NCBI GenBank assembly: GCA_040755335.1
Contig: JBFMAU010000043.1
Coordinates: 1 to 26,630 of the forward strand
DNA from: UBA7656 sp040755335
GTDB taxonomy: Bacteria > Acidobacteriota > Blastocatellia > UBA7656
Direction: 5' to 3'
DNA: 26,630 nucleotides
The notes under the pieces were generated by a model. It searched no databases. It saw only the letters and a program-made list of their open reading frames with translations, and was not told the DNA's origin. Positions within the stretch are counted from its first letter, which is position 1; every line of letters begins with the position of its first letter. The position numbers and the translations under genes are program-made. This document shows, piece by piece, positions 6,832 to 14,212 of this stretch.

Positions 6832-9042
6832 ATGAACGCGCCTGCCATCAGTCAATATGAATTCGGCCCATTTCGCATCGATCCGAACAAACGAGTCCTT
6901 CTGCGCAATGGAGAGATCATTCCGCTCACTCCCAAATGTTTCGACACGCTGATGGCGCTTGTCGAAAACAGCGGCAAGCTCGTAGACAAGGACGAGTTGA
7001 TCGAGCGAGTGTGGCCTGATGCGTTTGTCGAAGAATCGGGTCTGACGCGCAACATCTCCGTTTTGAGAAAGGTGCTGGGCGATGATCTGCACGAACACCG
7101 CTACATCGTGACTGTTCCCGGCAAAGGATACCGCTTCGTCGCCCCTGTCTCGCAGATCGCGGATGAAACTTCTCTGATAGTTCGAGAGCGCGCCAGAGCG
7201 ACCATCACACTCAGCGAGGAAGAAACGGGCGATGGTCGAGAAGTGGCAGCCGTTGCCGAAACCTCCAGCCACCGATCCGGAATACAAAGCGCGGTGGGGA
7301 TCAGTCGCCGCAAAAAGATCGCAGTGGCTGCGGCTCTCACTTTGTTGTCAGATGTCGGAGTGTTCGCTTTACTGTCAGGCAGGATCGCCGACCCTGAGCG
7401 TTCTTCGCTGAACCTATCCTACACACAGCTTACCGATCAGCCTGAGCAGGAATATTTCCCCAGCCTTTCGCCCGACGGCAAATTCTTCGTTTACGCGAGC
7501 GCAGCCTCCGGCAACTGGGACATATATCTTCAGCGCGCGGGCGGAGGCAATCCTATAAACCTCACCGCCGATTGCCCCCTCGATGACACGCAGCCTGCCT
7601 TTTCGCCTGACGGCGAGCAGATAGCCTTTCGTTCCGAGCGCGAAGGCGGAGGCATATTCATTATGGGCGCGACCGGAGAATCCGTCCGACGAGCGACTGA
7701 TTTCGGTTACAACCCTTCGTGGTCGCCCGATGCGACAAGTATAGCGTGCGCAGTCGAGAGCGTATGGAACCCTCACAGCAGGCACGCCGGTCCGAGTCAA
7801 CTCTGGGTGGTGAGCGCAGACACGGGAGAGAAGCGACTTCTTTTCGAGGGCGACGCAGTTCAGCCCTGCTGGTCACCGCGCGGCCATCAGATCGCCTTCT
7901 GGTCACAGCAGAAGGGAGGCTGGCGCGACATAAGCATGATAGCAGCCGATGGCGGAGAGCCGGTTTCGATCACCTCTGATGCTCCTATAGACTGGAGTCC
8001 GGTCTGGTCGCCCGACGGAAGATATCTCTACTTCGCCAGCGACCGAGGGGGCAGCATGAACGTCTGGCGGGTTCCGATTGAAGAAACATCTGGCAAAGTG
8101 CTGGGACCGCCAGAGGCCGTCACAACTCCCTCTTCTTATATCGAACACCTCAGCTTTTCGCGCGACGGGAGGCGAATGGCTTACGTCGAGGCGGTGATAA
8201 GAGACAACATTCAGAGAGTCAGTTTCGATCCCGCATCGGAGACAGTTACAGTCGCGCCCGCATGGGTCATACAAGGGTCGAGGCGCGCGACAAGCCCCAC
8301 GCTCTCGCCCGATGGGGCCTGGTTGGCCTTCTGCTCGGCAGGAGACAAACAGGAAGATTTATTCATCAGCAGAAGCGATGGCACGGGAGTGCGAAAGCTG
8401 ACCGATGATGCACAAAAGGATCGAATGCCCGTCTGGTCGCCCGATGGCAGCAAGCTCGCTTTCTACTCGGATCGCAGCGGTAAATACGAACTATGGATGA
8501 TAAACGCAGACGGCAGCGGTTTGAAACGGCTCACTCACATCGCAGACTCCAACGTCGGCTACCCTGTCTGGTCGCCTGACGGCAGGCTCCTGGCCTATGA
8601 AGTTCAGGGAAAGGGCGCATTCATCCTGGAAGCGACGAAGCCGTGGCAGGAACAATCGCCGCAGCAGCTTCCTCCAATGCGAGGCGGGGAGGGATGGATT
8701 CGCCCGTTTTCATGGTCTTCTGATGGGAAGCGGCTGGCCGGATGGCACGTTCGTCCTGACGGCTCGGCTTCAGGTATCATGATTTACTCGCTGGAATCTC
8801 ATCGCTATGAGCGGATCACCGAATCCGGCTCGACCCCTGTGTGGTTGAGCGACGGCATAAGGCTGCTGTTCCTGAATCAGGGCAAGCTCTATCTGATCGA
8901 CAGCATTTCCAGAAAGATCAGCGAAGTTATGTCCCTGGCTCCGAACGTCACAGGAGAATTCGCGCTATCGAGGGATGACCGCCTGATATATTTCAGACTC
9001 AGCAGCATCGAAGCAGACATCTGGTTGATGGTTCTGAAATGA
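6832..9042 (+). CDS. CadC-type winged-helix regulator fused to a periplasmic TolB-like beta-propeller
   Basis: 736 residues from the ATG at 6832, preceded by GAGGAGG; the frame is open from a GTG at 6814. Residues about 8-103 are an OmpR/CadC-type winged helix (YEFGPFRIDPNKRVLLRNGE, YIVTVPGKGYRFVAPV). A single hydrophobic span near residues 160-180 (KKIAVAAALTLLSDVGVFAL) would cross the membrane. The rest is a series of PD40/TolB blades with the signature W-S-P-D-G or F-S-P-D-G (for example PVWSPDGSKLAFYSDRSGKY), probably two six- or seven-bladed propellers. The layout implies a one-component membrane sensor in which the extracytoplasmic propeller signals to the DNA-binding domain. The ligand is unknown. 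This architecture is especially abundant in Acidobacteriota. Confidence 0.92.
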   Translation: MNAPAISQYEFGPFRIDPNKRVLLRNGEIIPLTPKCFDTLMALVENSGKLVDKDELIERVWPDAFVEESGLTRNISVLRKVLGDDLHEHRYIVTVPGKGYRFVAPVSQIADETSLIVRERARATITLSEEETGDGREVAAVAETSSHRSGIQSAVGISRRKKIAVAAALTLLSDVGVFALLSGRIADPERSSLNLSYTQLTDQPEQEYFPSLSPDGKFFVYASAASGNWDIYLQRAGGGNPINLTADCPLDDTQPAFSPDGEQIAFRSEREGGGIFIMGATGESVRRATDFGYNPSWSPDATSIACAVESVWNPHSRHAGPSQLWVVSADTGEKRLLFEGDAVQPCWSPRGHQIAFWSQQKGGWRDISMIAADGGEPVSITSDAPIDWSPVWSPDGRYLYFASDRGGSMNVWRVPIEETSGKVLGPPEAVTTPSSYIEHLSFSRDGRRMAYVEAVIRDNIQRVSFDPASETVTVAPAWVIQGSRRATSPTLSPDGAWLAFCSAGDKQEDLFISRSDGTGVRKLTDDAQKDRMPVWSPDGSKLAFYSDRSGKYELWMINADGSGLKRLTHIADSNVGYPVWSPDGRLLAYEVQGKGAFILEATKPWQEQSPQQLPPMRGGEGWIRPFSWSSDGKRLAGWHVRPDGSASGIMIYSLESHRYERITESGSTPVWLSDGIRLLFLNQGKLYLIDSISRKISEVMSLAPNVTGEFALSRDDRLIYFRLSSIEADIWLMVLK

Positions 9043-9155
9043 GCGACAGGCGCTTTGCGCTCGATTGAAACTCTCTTCATTTCCTCCCTTTGCGCACCTG
9101 CGCTCGCGCATTTACAATTACCTTTCGTTTTTCACACCTCAACACGGGAGCCGAC

Positions 9156-10391
9156 ATGCGAAAAACCCTTGCTCTTTTTCTCTGCGCGCTGATAGGAGCC
9201 GCCGCTCAGGATTATGACTCGGAAGCTAAATCAATCATGGATCGCGCCGATGTCAAACGCGCCTTCGATTACGTCGAATCTCACCGCGATCAAATCCTTA
9301 CGGAATGGATACGACTCACTGAAATCAACGCCCCATCGGGCAAAGAACGCCAGAGAGCCGAGGCTGTCCGAAAGCTTCTGCTCTCCTACAAACTCGACCG
9401 CGTTTACTCGGATTCGGCAGGCAACCTCATAGCCGTAAGAAAAGGCAGAGGCATCGGCAAGGCCGTCGTCTTCGATGCTCACCTCGACACCGTTTTTCAG
9501 GAGGGCCTCAAGATCAAAGCCGAGGTGCGCGATGGAAAAGTCTTCGCTCCCGGCGTAGGCGATAACACTCGCAATGTCGAAGCTCTGCTCGCTTCGATTC
9601 GCGCTCTGAATGAAGCGAATATAAAAACCAACGCCGATCTGATATTCGTCTTCACCGTAGAAGAAGAAACCAACATGATCGGCGTCAAGCGATTCGTCGC
9701 CGAAAACCGCGACCGCATAGGCCAGTATGTGGCGCTCGATGGCGGCTATGAAGGATTGACCTACGGCGGGATAGGCATCAACTGGTACAAGCATCATTTC
9801 ATAGGGCCGGGAGGACACACGCGCTCGAAGACTCCGCCCTATTCGGCCACTCTCCCGCTCGCCCGCTCGATAGAGCGCATCTACGCGCTTGAGCTTCCCA
9901 AGGAAACGGATGTCAATATCAACATAGGAATGCTCGGCGGCGCGGATGTAGTCAACGCCAAAGCCGCAGACGCATGGTTTACCGTCGATCTGCGCTCGAC
10001 GGATCAGAAGTTGATCGATGAATTCGAGCGAAAGATAGACGCGATCCTTCGCGAAGAAGCCGAGCGCGCAGGCATGCAGGTTAAGACGGAAGTGATAGGC
10101 GAACGCCTTGCGGCGGCTCAGATACCGGGCAATCGCGATTCGTTTACAGTCAGGATGAGCGAAGCGGTTCATCGCGCCATAGGATTCGAAAACGTGCCGG
10201 TCAATCCTACGGCTTCCAACAATGCCAACATCGCGCTGCTTTCGGGGCTGCCGGCGATTTCGACAGGCGCGGCTCCCTGCGGCGACGCGCATGCTTTGAC
10301 CGAATGGTGCTGGATAGAGCCTTTCTATCGCGGCATCAAAAAAATCATTCTGCTCGAAGTCGCTCTCGCCGGAGTAAACGGCAAGGAGTAG
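9156..10391 (+). CDS. Exported M20-family metallopeptidase (PepT/ArgE-like)
   Basis: 411 residues from the ATG at 9156, which begins a signal peptide (MRKTLALFLCALIGAAAQ); the longer frame from 9090 has no support. M20 di-zinc motifs are in place: VVFDAHLDTVF (first His and catalytic Asp), the bridging Asp in FAPGVGDNTRNVEALL, the Glu-Glu pair in FVFTVEEETNMIG, the Asp in YVALDGGYEG, and the final His in CGDAHALTEW. The central GPGGHTRSKTPPYSA belongs to the lid/dimerisation domain. It should hydrolyse peptide or acyl-amino-acid bonds outside the cytoplasm. It follows the winged-helix/TolB gene on the same strand by about 110 bases, so the two may be functionally linked. Confidence 0.92.
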   Translation: MRKTLALFLCALIGAAAQDYDSEAKSIMDRADVKRAFDYVESHRDQILTEWIRLTEINAPSGKERQRAEAVRKLLLSYKLDRVYSDSAGNLIAVRKGRGIGKAVVFDAHLDTVFQEGLKIKAEVRDGKVFAPGVGDNTRNVEALLASIRALNEANIKTNADLIFVFTVEEETNMIGVKRFVAENRDRIGQYVALDGGYEGLTYGGIGINWYKHHFIGPGGHTRSKTPPYSATLPLARSIERIYALELPKETDVNINIGMLGGADVVNAKAADAWFTVDLRSTDQKLIDEFERKIDAILREEAERAGMQVKTEVIGERLAAAQIPGNRDSFTVRMSEAVHRAIGFENVPVNPTASNNANIALLSGLPAISTGAAPCGDAHALTEWCWIEPFYRGIKKIILLEVALAGVNGKE

Positions 10392-10427
10392 GCGTCAGAT
10401 GTTGGATATTCACCTCGTCTCCGACGC

Positions 10428-10520
10428 ACAACAGGCTGGCAGCCTGTTGATACACGGAAAGCATGAAATGAAAACTGAAGCAGCAGCAGGCTGGCAGCCT
10501 GCTGTACCTTTTTTGAGGAG
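10428..10520 (+). repeat. Bipartite hairpin leader element, copy A
   Basis: Two hairpins (10430-10448, AACAGGCTGGCAGCCTGTT; 10485-10503, AGCAGGCTGGCAGCCTGCT) are separated by a spacer containing GAAAGCATGAAA. After them come GTACC, a run of six T and GAGGAG, the ribosome-binding site of the gene at 10526. Its relatives are at 11496, 23008 and 25409, each oriented with its downstream gene. Confidence 0.85.
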
Positions 10521-10525
10521 AAGAC

Positions 10526-10990
10526 ATGAAAAAAGTTCTGTTCACTGCAAGCTGGGTCATACTGCTGGTCGTCTCGCTCGCGGTTGTCGCAATATCGATT
10601 AACTCTCTCCGCACTGCATACTTTGGCAAGCAGGACGCGTTGAGTGCAGGAGTGACGCTCGAAGAAATAAAAAAGGCGGGCGGCGAGCATGGCGAAGAGG
10701 CCGAGAAAGCTTTTCGCGGCAGGCGAGCGACTGCGGCCACGTGGGCTTTGGGGTGGGCGCTGATGGCGATATGTTTGATACTCGTGCCTTATCGCACCGC
10801 CCATCGCTGGGCGTGGTGGGCGCTGCTCCTGTCGGTCGTCGTCTCTCAGCTATTATCTCTTGCAAGGTATGTATTGATCGAAACGACTTCAGGAGCAGGC
10901 GCTTCAGGCATACTGCTTGGCGTCGCTGTGCTAGGACTGCTCGCGGGCGTGCCGCGAATGTTCGGCTCGAAAGAGCCGCCTTCCTCATAG
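10526..10990 (+). CDS. Small integral membrane protein, unknown function
   Basis: 154 residues with GAGGAG six bases before the ATG. Four hydrophobic segments are visible: residues about 5-25 (FTASWVILLVVSLAVVAIS), 70-87 (TWALGWALMAICLILVPY), 94-112 (WAWWALLLSVVVSQLLSLA) and 125-143 (ASGILLGVAVLGLLAGV). Between the first two lies a charged loop (LEEIKKAGGEHGEEAEKAF). No catalytic motif or known family is recognised. Its ribosome-binding site comes from the repeat element just upstream, and it converges on the CopZ-like gene. Confidence 0.75.
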   Translation: MKKVLFTASWVILLVVSLAVVAISINSLRTAYFGKQDALSAGVTLEEIKKAGGEHGEEAEKAFRGRRATAATWALGWALMAICLILVPYRTAHRWAWWALLLSVVVSQLLSLARYVLIETTSGAGASGILLGVAVLGLLAGVPRMFGSKEPPSS

Positions 10991-10992
10991 TC

Positions 10993-11016
10993 GCATCAGG
11001 CATCGGCCTGTGATGC
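10993..11016. terminator. Stem-loop between convergent genes
   Basis: GCATCA at 10993 pairs with TGATGC at 11011, with GGC/GCC pairing inside. It lies between the plus-strand membrane gene and the minus-strand CopZ-like gene, overlapping the stop of the latter. A bidirectional terminator is possible; there is no strong U-tract. Confidence 0.3.
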
Positions 11017-11490
11017 TTGAAGTTGGGCTTCTATTCGTTTGACGCTTGTGTTTACCTCACCGAGGCAGCAGCGTCCGGAAGGATTTTTAATCTCGCAGGC
11101 GCAGTGGCCTGCGTTGATCTCGGCTTTGATCAATTCGGGAATGGCAGTATATCCCAAGGCCAGGATTTCGTCTCTCATCATCTGCTCGGTGAAGCCGAAG
11201 CAATAGCAGATGGTCACTGGCTCTGTTTTGTCTTTTATTCCTATCCTCACCCGCACATCTTTTTGGGTGAATAGCTGATTTGTCTCTTTGGAGAAATAAA
11301 CCGCGTCGCAGTCGGGCGACGCGCAGAAGTAATAATGCGCGTCGCGTATATCCTTCTGGCGCTCGCCTCTGAGAAGATGCCTGAGAGTGAGAAGCCTGAC
11401 CTTCTGGCCGCGCCTGCCGCATGCGCTGCACAGTTGGAGCGAAGACTCAGGCGCAGCTTTCTCTTCGATTTTTGCTTCGCAACAGTTCAC
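10996..11490 (-). CDS. CopZ-like [2Fe-2S]/zinc protein without the HMA domain
   Basis: 164 residues starting with GTG at 11490, with GGAGG six bases upstream. Cysteines fall as CSACG (21, 24), FCASPDC (56, 61), CYC (95, 97), CAC (130, 132) and GRCCLG (141-142). The blocks YYFCASPDCDAVYF and NPSGRCCLGEV match the N-terminal domain of Archaeoglobus-type CopZ, which holds a [2Fe-2S] cluster and zinc and delivers copper to export ATPases. In that protein a C-terminal HMA domain carries the Cu(I); here the chain ends after the Fe-S/zinc region, so the HMA function would have to come from separate proteins such as those at 12237 or 12592. No signal peptide, so cytoplasmic. It is the last minus-strand gene of the island and is separated from the rest by a hairpin repeat. 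Confidence 0.85.
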   Translation of the reverse strand: MNCCEAKIEEKAAPESSLQLCSACGRRGQKVRLLTLRHLLRGERQKDIRDAHYYFCASPDCDAVYFSKETNQLFTQKDVRVRIGIKDKTEPVTICYCFGFTEQMMRDEILALGYTAIPELIKAEINAGHCACEIKNPSGRCCLGEVNTSVKRIEAQLQASQADA

Positions 11491-11495
11491 GAATC

Positions 11496-11585
11496 CTCCT
11501 CAAAAATGTACAGTAGGCTGCCAGCCTGCTGCATTCTCAAATTTTCATGCTTTCAGGCGAACAGGCTGGCAGACTGTTCTACATC
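11496..11585 (-). repeat. Bipartite hairpin leader element, copy B
   Basis: Hairpins at 11512-11530 and 11560-11578 (AACAGGCTGGCAGACTGTT, one mismatch), with a spacer reading TCAAATTTTCATGCTTTCAGG on the plus strand broken here as CAAATTTTCATGC and TTTCAGG. On the minus strand it ends GTACATTTTTGAGGAGG, which supplies the ribosome-binding site of the CopZ-like gene. Confidence 0.8.
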
Positions 11586-11619
11586 TATGACTCCTCGCCT
11601 ACACTCGCCACGCGCGCTC

Positions 11620-12228
11620 TTATTTGATTTTGGCGAGCATCTTGCGCGCCTCTGCTTCAAATTCTTCCTGATTCAGCATAGGAGCCATTCCCTGCGCGAC
11701 TCCCAATTGATGCATCCAGAACTCTGGCAAAGAGGGTTCCTTCTCCCATCGAGTTTCCGCGCCGTAGAGGAAATATATGTCCCAGGCTGTGGCTGAAAAA
11801 TTGAGAACCTTCTGCCATAGCTTCCCTGTCATCCTGTCTCCATCCCAGAAGTAGGAAAGCCGCTTGTCAGCGAACTCTGTCGAGCGGGTGACAGCCGCAT
11901 CGCGGTTGTCAGTTCGAATCATAGGCAACCAGACGATATAAGCCGCGAAGCGGTCGTCCGGGATGTTCTTGAGAACTTTCTGCATTTCGGAGAACCCCCG
12001 ACGGCATGCCGGTCAGGTGGGCGAAAGCAAAGCGATGAGGCGAACCTTTCCGCGATCCCTTTCGAAGAGACTCTTCAACTGATCGAGTTCCCTGAGATCA
12101 ACCAGATCGCTCTTCTGAGCGGCGCTCTGCGAAAAGACTGCGCGAGTTGAAAGAGGACTCGTCGCCGCCTCACGGCTCAGAGTCAGGGCTAACAACATCA
12201 AGGACAAAATGAAGGTGGTCTTGCGCAT
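11620..12228 (-). CDS. Thioredoxin-like selenoprotein with a U-x-x-C site (TGA read as selenocysteine)
   Basis: One gene of 202 residues with an in-frame TGA at 12015-12013. Ordinary calling gives a 71-residue piece (12228-12013) and a 121-residue piece from an internal ATG (11985); they share one frame, with nine open codons between. Reading TGA as Sec gives VRLIALLSPT-U-PACRRGF, the thioredoxin-fold beta strand followed by a redox U72-x-x-C75 motif on the next helix. Residues 1-22 form a signal peptide, so it is extracytoplasmic. The C-terminal part has YIVWLPMIRTDNRDAA and AWDIYFLYGAETRW. A stem-loop with a G-first loop follows the TGA (separate entry). AGGAG precedes the ATG, and the start lies 8 bases after the HMA gene. 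It probably reduces or relays thiols or selenols in metal handling. A decayed Cys version or a sequencing error are the alternatives. Confidence 0.85.
11987..12001 (-). promoter_or_regulatory. Candidate bacterial SECIS stem-loop of the thioredoxin-like gene
   Basis: Begins 12 nt after the TGA. The 15-nt sequence UCGGGGGUUCUCCGA folds into 6 consecutive pairs (one G-U) with the loop GUU, 18-20 nt downstream of UGA. A short stem with G in the first two loop positions, 16-37 nt from UGA, is what the bacterial SECIS model expects. Confidence 0.7.
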
Positions 12229-12236
12229 AGTGACTC

Positions 12237-12551
12237 CTATCTTCGCTTCTTGTTTGAAAGAGGCTCGAAGCCCTGCTCGCGTAACAGTTCCCTGAGCCTC
12301 TCCTCTGTGATTTTCTCGTCGTCGTATTTGACCGTCACGAGGCTTGGTCGATCCTCGCGGAAGGCGAGTTTGACCTTTACGCTCTTGATGCCTTCCTGCG
12401 CGCTCAGGCTTGCTTCAACGCCTCTCGCGCATCCAAGGCAATACATTCCGCGCACGCTGATCTTTGAAATCCGGTCTGCCGCCTGTGCTGTTTGCGCAAT
12501 CAAAAGAATCGCGGCTGTGACAGCGCAGTAACATTTCAGATGTCTCTTCAT
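12237..12551 (-). CDS. Secreted heavy-metal-associated (MerP/CopZ-type HMA) protein
   Basis: 104 residues from the ATG at 12551, which has AAGGAG upstream; the frame is open from 12641 but overlaps the upstream gene. Residues 1-24 (MKRHLKCYCAVTAAILLIAQ) are a signal peptide. The mature part is a single HMA ferredoxin-like fold with GMYCLGCARGVEASL, metal ligands C38 and C41. This site binds soft metals such as Hg(II) or Cu(I), and the position beside a MerT-MerP fusion suggests a periplasmic metal scavenger. It is 40 bases after the MerT-MerP gene and 8 bases before the selenocysteine thioredoxin gene, clearly in one operon. The basic tail (SNKKRR) is unusual. Confidence 0.88.
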   Translation of the reverse strand: MKRHLKCYCAVTAAILLIAQTAQAADRISKISVRGMYCLGCARGVEASLSAQEGIKSVKVKLAFREDRPSLVTVKYDDEKITEERLRELLREQGFEPLSNKKRR

Positions 12552-12591
12552 CGCTTCTCCTTTCTCGTTCAGAAATTGATTTCCTCGCCGG

Positions 12592-13200
12592 TCACTCATT
12601 CGTGATTCTGGTTCCGGTCGCTTTGAAACCGGTTTTGTCAATTGCGACCTTCATCTGATCGGGCTGCGCGATTGCCGGGTCATAAGTCACTTTCGCTTTT
12701 TTATTTTCATAGCTGACTTCCGCCGAGGCGACGCCTTCAACTCCGGCGAGCGCAAGTCGAACTGCGGTCGCGCACGAACCGCAGGTCATTCCTTCCACAT
12801 CGATGACGACTTCTTTCATATTCGAATCCTGAGAGACAACAGGCTTCGCACCACTCTTCGCATCAGCTTTCAGAAGAGCGCCGGAGTAGTAGGGGAAGGC
12901 TGCGAAGGCCGCGGCAGCCACCGTTACAAGCCACAGCATGATTTTGCTTGCCCGACTCGCGCCCTGACGACGACATGCGCCATCTTCGCACGTGACTTCG
13001 CGCTTTCGATAGGTCAGGTAAAAAGCGATTGCGAGCATCACTCCGGTCACGACGAGCAGATAAGGCCGCAGAGCTTCGAAAGCGGACGCCCCGCCGAAAG
13101 CTCCAAGGCCGAGAACTGCGGCAAGCAGAGGCCCTGTGCAGCAGAGACTCGATGCGATGGCCGTCACTATCGCGCTCGTGGATACAACTTTGTCTTTCAT
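12592..13200 (-). CDS. merT: MerT-MerP fusion: mercuric ion transporter with C-terminal HMA domain
   Basis: 202 residues. Its ATG overlaps the stop of the merR gene (ATGA), so translation is probably coupled. The N-terminal part has the MerT signature SSLCCTGPLLAAVLGLGAFG with the paired cysteines C20-C21 in the first membrane helix, a second helix near 48-64, a cytoplasmic loop with C71 and C76 (CEDGAC), and a third helix near 86-108. The C-terminal part is an HMA domain with GMTCGSC (C140, C143), like MerP but fused. In the mer system MerP binds Hg(II) and MerT carries it inward to the reductase. No merA is visible here, so the fate of the imported metal is open. The fusion form is known as MerTP. 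Confidence 0.9.
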   Translation of the reverse strand: MKDKVVSTSAIVTAIASSLCCTGPLLAAVLGLGAFGGASAFEALRPYLLVVTGVMLAIAFYLTYRKREVTCEDGACRRQGASRASKIMLWLVTVAAAAFAAFPYYSGALLKADAKSGAKPVVSQDSNMKEVVIDVEGMTCGSCATAVRLALAGVEGVASAEVSYENKKAKVTYDPAIAQPDQMKVAIDKTGFKATGTRITNE

Positions 13201-13673
13201 TTTTTTATCCTCTTGAGAGCTTCTTTCTTTTTGCGCCGACCGCCGGTTTCAGATTCGGCTCGATCCGGGCGCGATATTTCGAAGAGCACAGGACAGCAAT
13301 CCGCTTTTCTGTCGGCGAGAGCCTGCTCGCACTCTCCAAGGTAGACAGCGAGCCTGCGCCGGAAAGCGCGAAGCTCGGACAGACGGGCATCGAGTTCTTC
13401 GAGTTTCGCTTTCAACAGGTCGCGGACGCGCCTGCATTCTTCAAGTCCGGCTCCGCGTCCCGGAAGAAGCTGCTTTATCTCGTCGAGCGAGAGGCCGAGC
13501 GATTGCGCCTGTTTGATGAAGCGCACCTGTTCGATGTCCGACTCGGAGTAGAGGCGATAACCGGAGCGCGTCCGTCCGGGGCGCGGAAGCAGTCGGAGCC
13601 GCTCGTAGTAGCGTATGGCGTCGCGGCTCACGCCCGCAGCCGAAGCCACTTCGCCTATCTTCAATCCGTCCAT
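13197..13673 (-). CDS. merR: MerR-family metal-responsive regulator, mercury type
   Basis: 158 residues from the ATG at 13673, preceded by GAGGAG; a GTG-type upstream start at 13727 would fall inside the promoter. The N-terminus is a MerR winged helix (LKIGEVASAAGVSRDAIRYY, RSGYRLYSESDIEQVRFI) followed by a long dimerisation helix. C80 and C115 are 35 residues apart, as are C82 and C117 of Tn501 MerR, and C126-C127 follow in a DCCPVL motif that corresponds to the third Hg(II) ligand, C126. The ligand spacing supports Hg(II) or a related soft metal. The charged tail (GGRRKKKEALKRIKK) is longer than usual. It overlaps the MerT-MerP gene and probably controls its own promoter and the one at 15647-15678. 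Confidence 0.9.
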   Translation of the reverse strand: MDGLKIGEVASAAGVSRDAIRYYERLRLLPRPGRTRSGYRLYSESDIEQVRFIKQAQSLGLSLDEIKQLLPGRGAGLEECRRVRDLLKAKLEELDARLSELRAFRRRLAVYLGECEQALADRKADCCPVLFEISRPDRAESETGGRRKKKEALKRIKK

Positions 13674-13695
13674 CGTATGCTGCTCCTCAACAGGG

Positions 13696-13727
13696 ATTGT
13701 AAACCTTCGAGCCGAGTCCAGAGTCAA
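13696..13727 (-). promoter_or_regulatory. MerR-type promoter/operator upstream of merR
   Basis: On the minus strand, TTGACT (13727-13722) and TACAAT (13701-13696) are separated by 20 bp, the stretched spacer typical of promoters untwisted by MerR proteins. The merR ATG follows 22 bases after the -10. It matches the element at 15647-15678 at most positions. Confidence 0.7.
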
Positions 13728-13759
13728 GCGCGTTTTGAGCGAAGGTCAGCTTTTCTAAA

Positions 13760-14212
13760 TCATTCGAGCAGAGGTTTGATACTGCGGTCGAAATCTTCTG
13801 CGTCGAGTATGCCGAATATGCGGTCGCGAATTTTTCCCTCGCGATCAATCACTACTGTCACCGGCAGGACTTCACGCGCGCCGTATCGAGACGACAATCG
13901 GCGGGAGCCTATGAGAACGGGATAATTGACGCCAAGCTCTTTGACCGCATTCGCCACGCGGTCGCGCGGCTCTTTTTCGTAAGTGATCCCGACGATCCGC
14001 AAGCCGCGCTCGCCGTACTCCTGCTGCATCCTCGCAAGATCGGGCATCTCGGCGCGACACGGCGCGCACCACGTGGCCCAGAAATTCAGCAGCACGACTT
14101 TGCCTTTGAGATCGCTGAGACGGATTGTCTGATCGTCGAGATTTTTGAGCGTGAAATCCGGCGCGGCGGATTGCGCAAGCAAAAACACCATAGGCAAAGC
14201 GACTCGCATCAT
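13760..14212 (-). CDS. TlpA/ResA-like thiol-disulfide oxidoreductase
   Basis: 150 residues from the ATG at 14212, which overlaps the stop of the selenoprotein gene upstream (TGATG), so the two are translationally coupled. A short signal or anchor (MMRVALPMVFLLAQSAA) leads to a thioredoxin fold with PDFTLKNLDDQTIRLSDLKG and the catalytic FWATWCAPC (C49, C52). Later come the PVLIGSRRLSSRYG segment and the cis-Pro region EVLPVTVVIDREGKI. Such proteins keep periplasmic cysteines reduced. Next to an HMA protein whose metal site holds cysteine plus selenocysteine, a reducing role on that site is a reasonable inference. Unlike the neighbouring thioredoxin-like protein it uses ordinary cysteines. Confidence 0.9.
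   Translation of the reverse strand: MMRVALPMVFLLAQSAAPDFTLKNLDDQTIRLSDLKGKVVLLNFWATWCAPCRAEMPDLARMQQEYGERGLRIVGITYEKEPRDRVANAVKELGVNYPVLIGSRRLSSRYGAREVLPVTVVIDREGKIRDRIFGILDAEDFDRSIKPLLE

Noticed and set aside
6568..7287. 239-codon minus-strand ORF over the divergent region
   Set aside because: It runs antisense through the winged-helix domain and has no ribosome-binding site or recognisable domain.
9231..10292. 353-codon minus-strand ORF opposite the M20 peptidase gene
   Set aside because: It is antisense to a gene with complete catalytic motifs, shows no family resemblance and reflects codon bias on the other strand.
11620..12228. Two separate small genes, or a pseudogene broken by a nonsense mutation
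   Set aside because: One frame, one TGA, at the redox-active position of a thioredoxin motif, with a hairpin at SECIS distance and no other damage in the gene. A second case of the same kind lies in the same operon. Selenocysteine explains both better than decay or sequencing error, though the sel genes cannot be seen here.
13674..13727. Longer MerR starting at 13727
   Set aside because: The extra 18 residues would be encoded by the promoter itself; the ATG at 13673 has GAGGAG and matches the usual MerR N-terminus.
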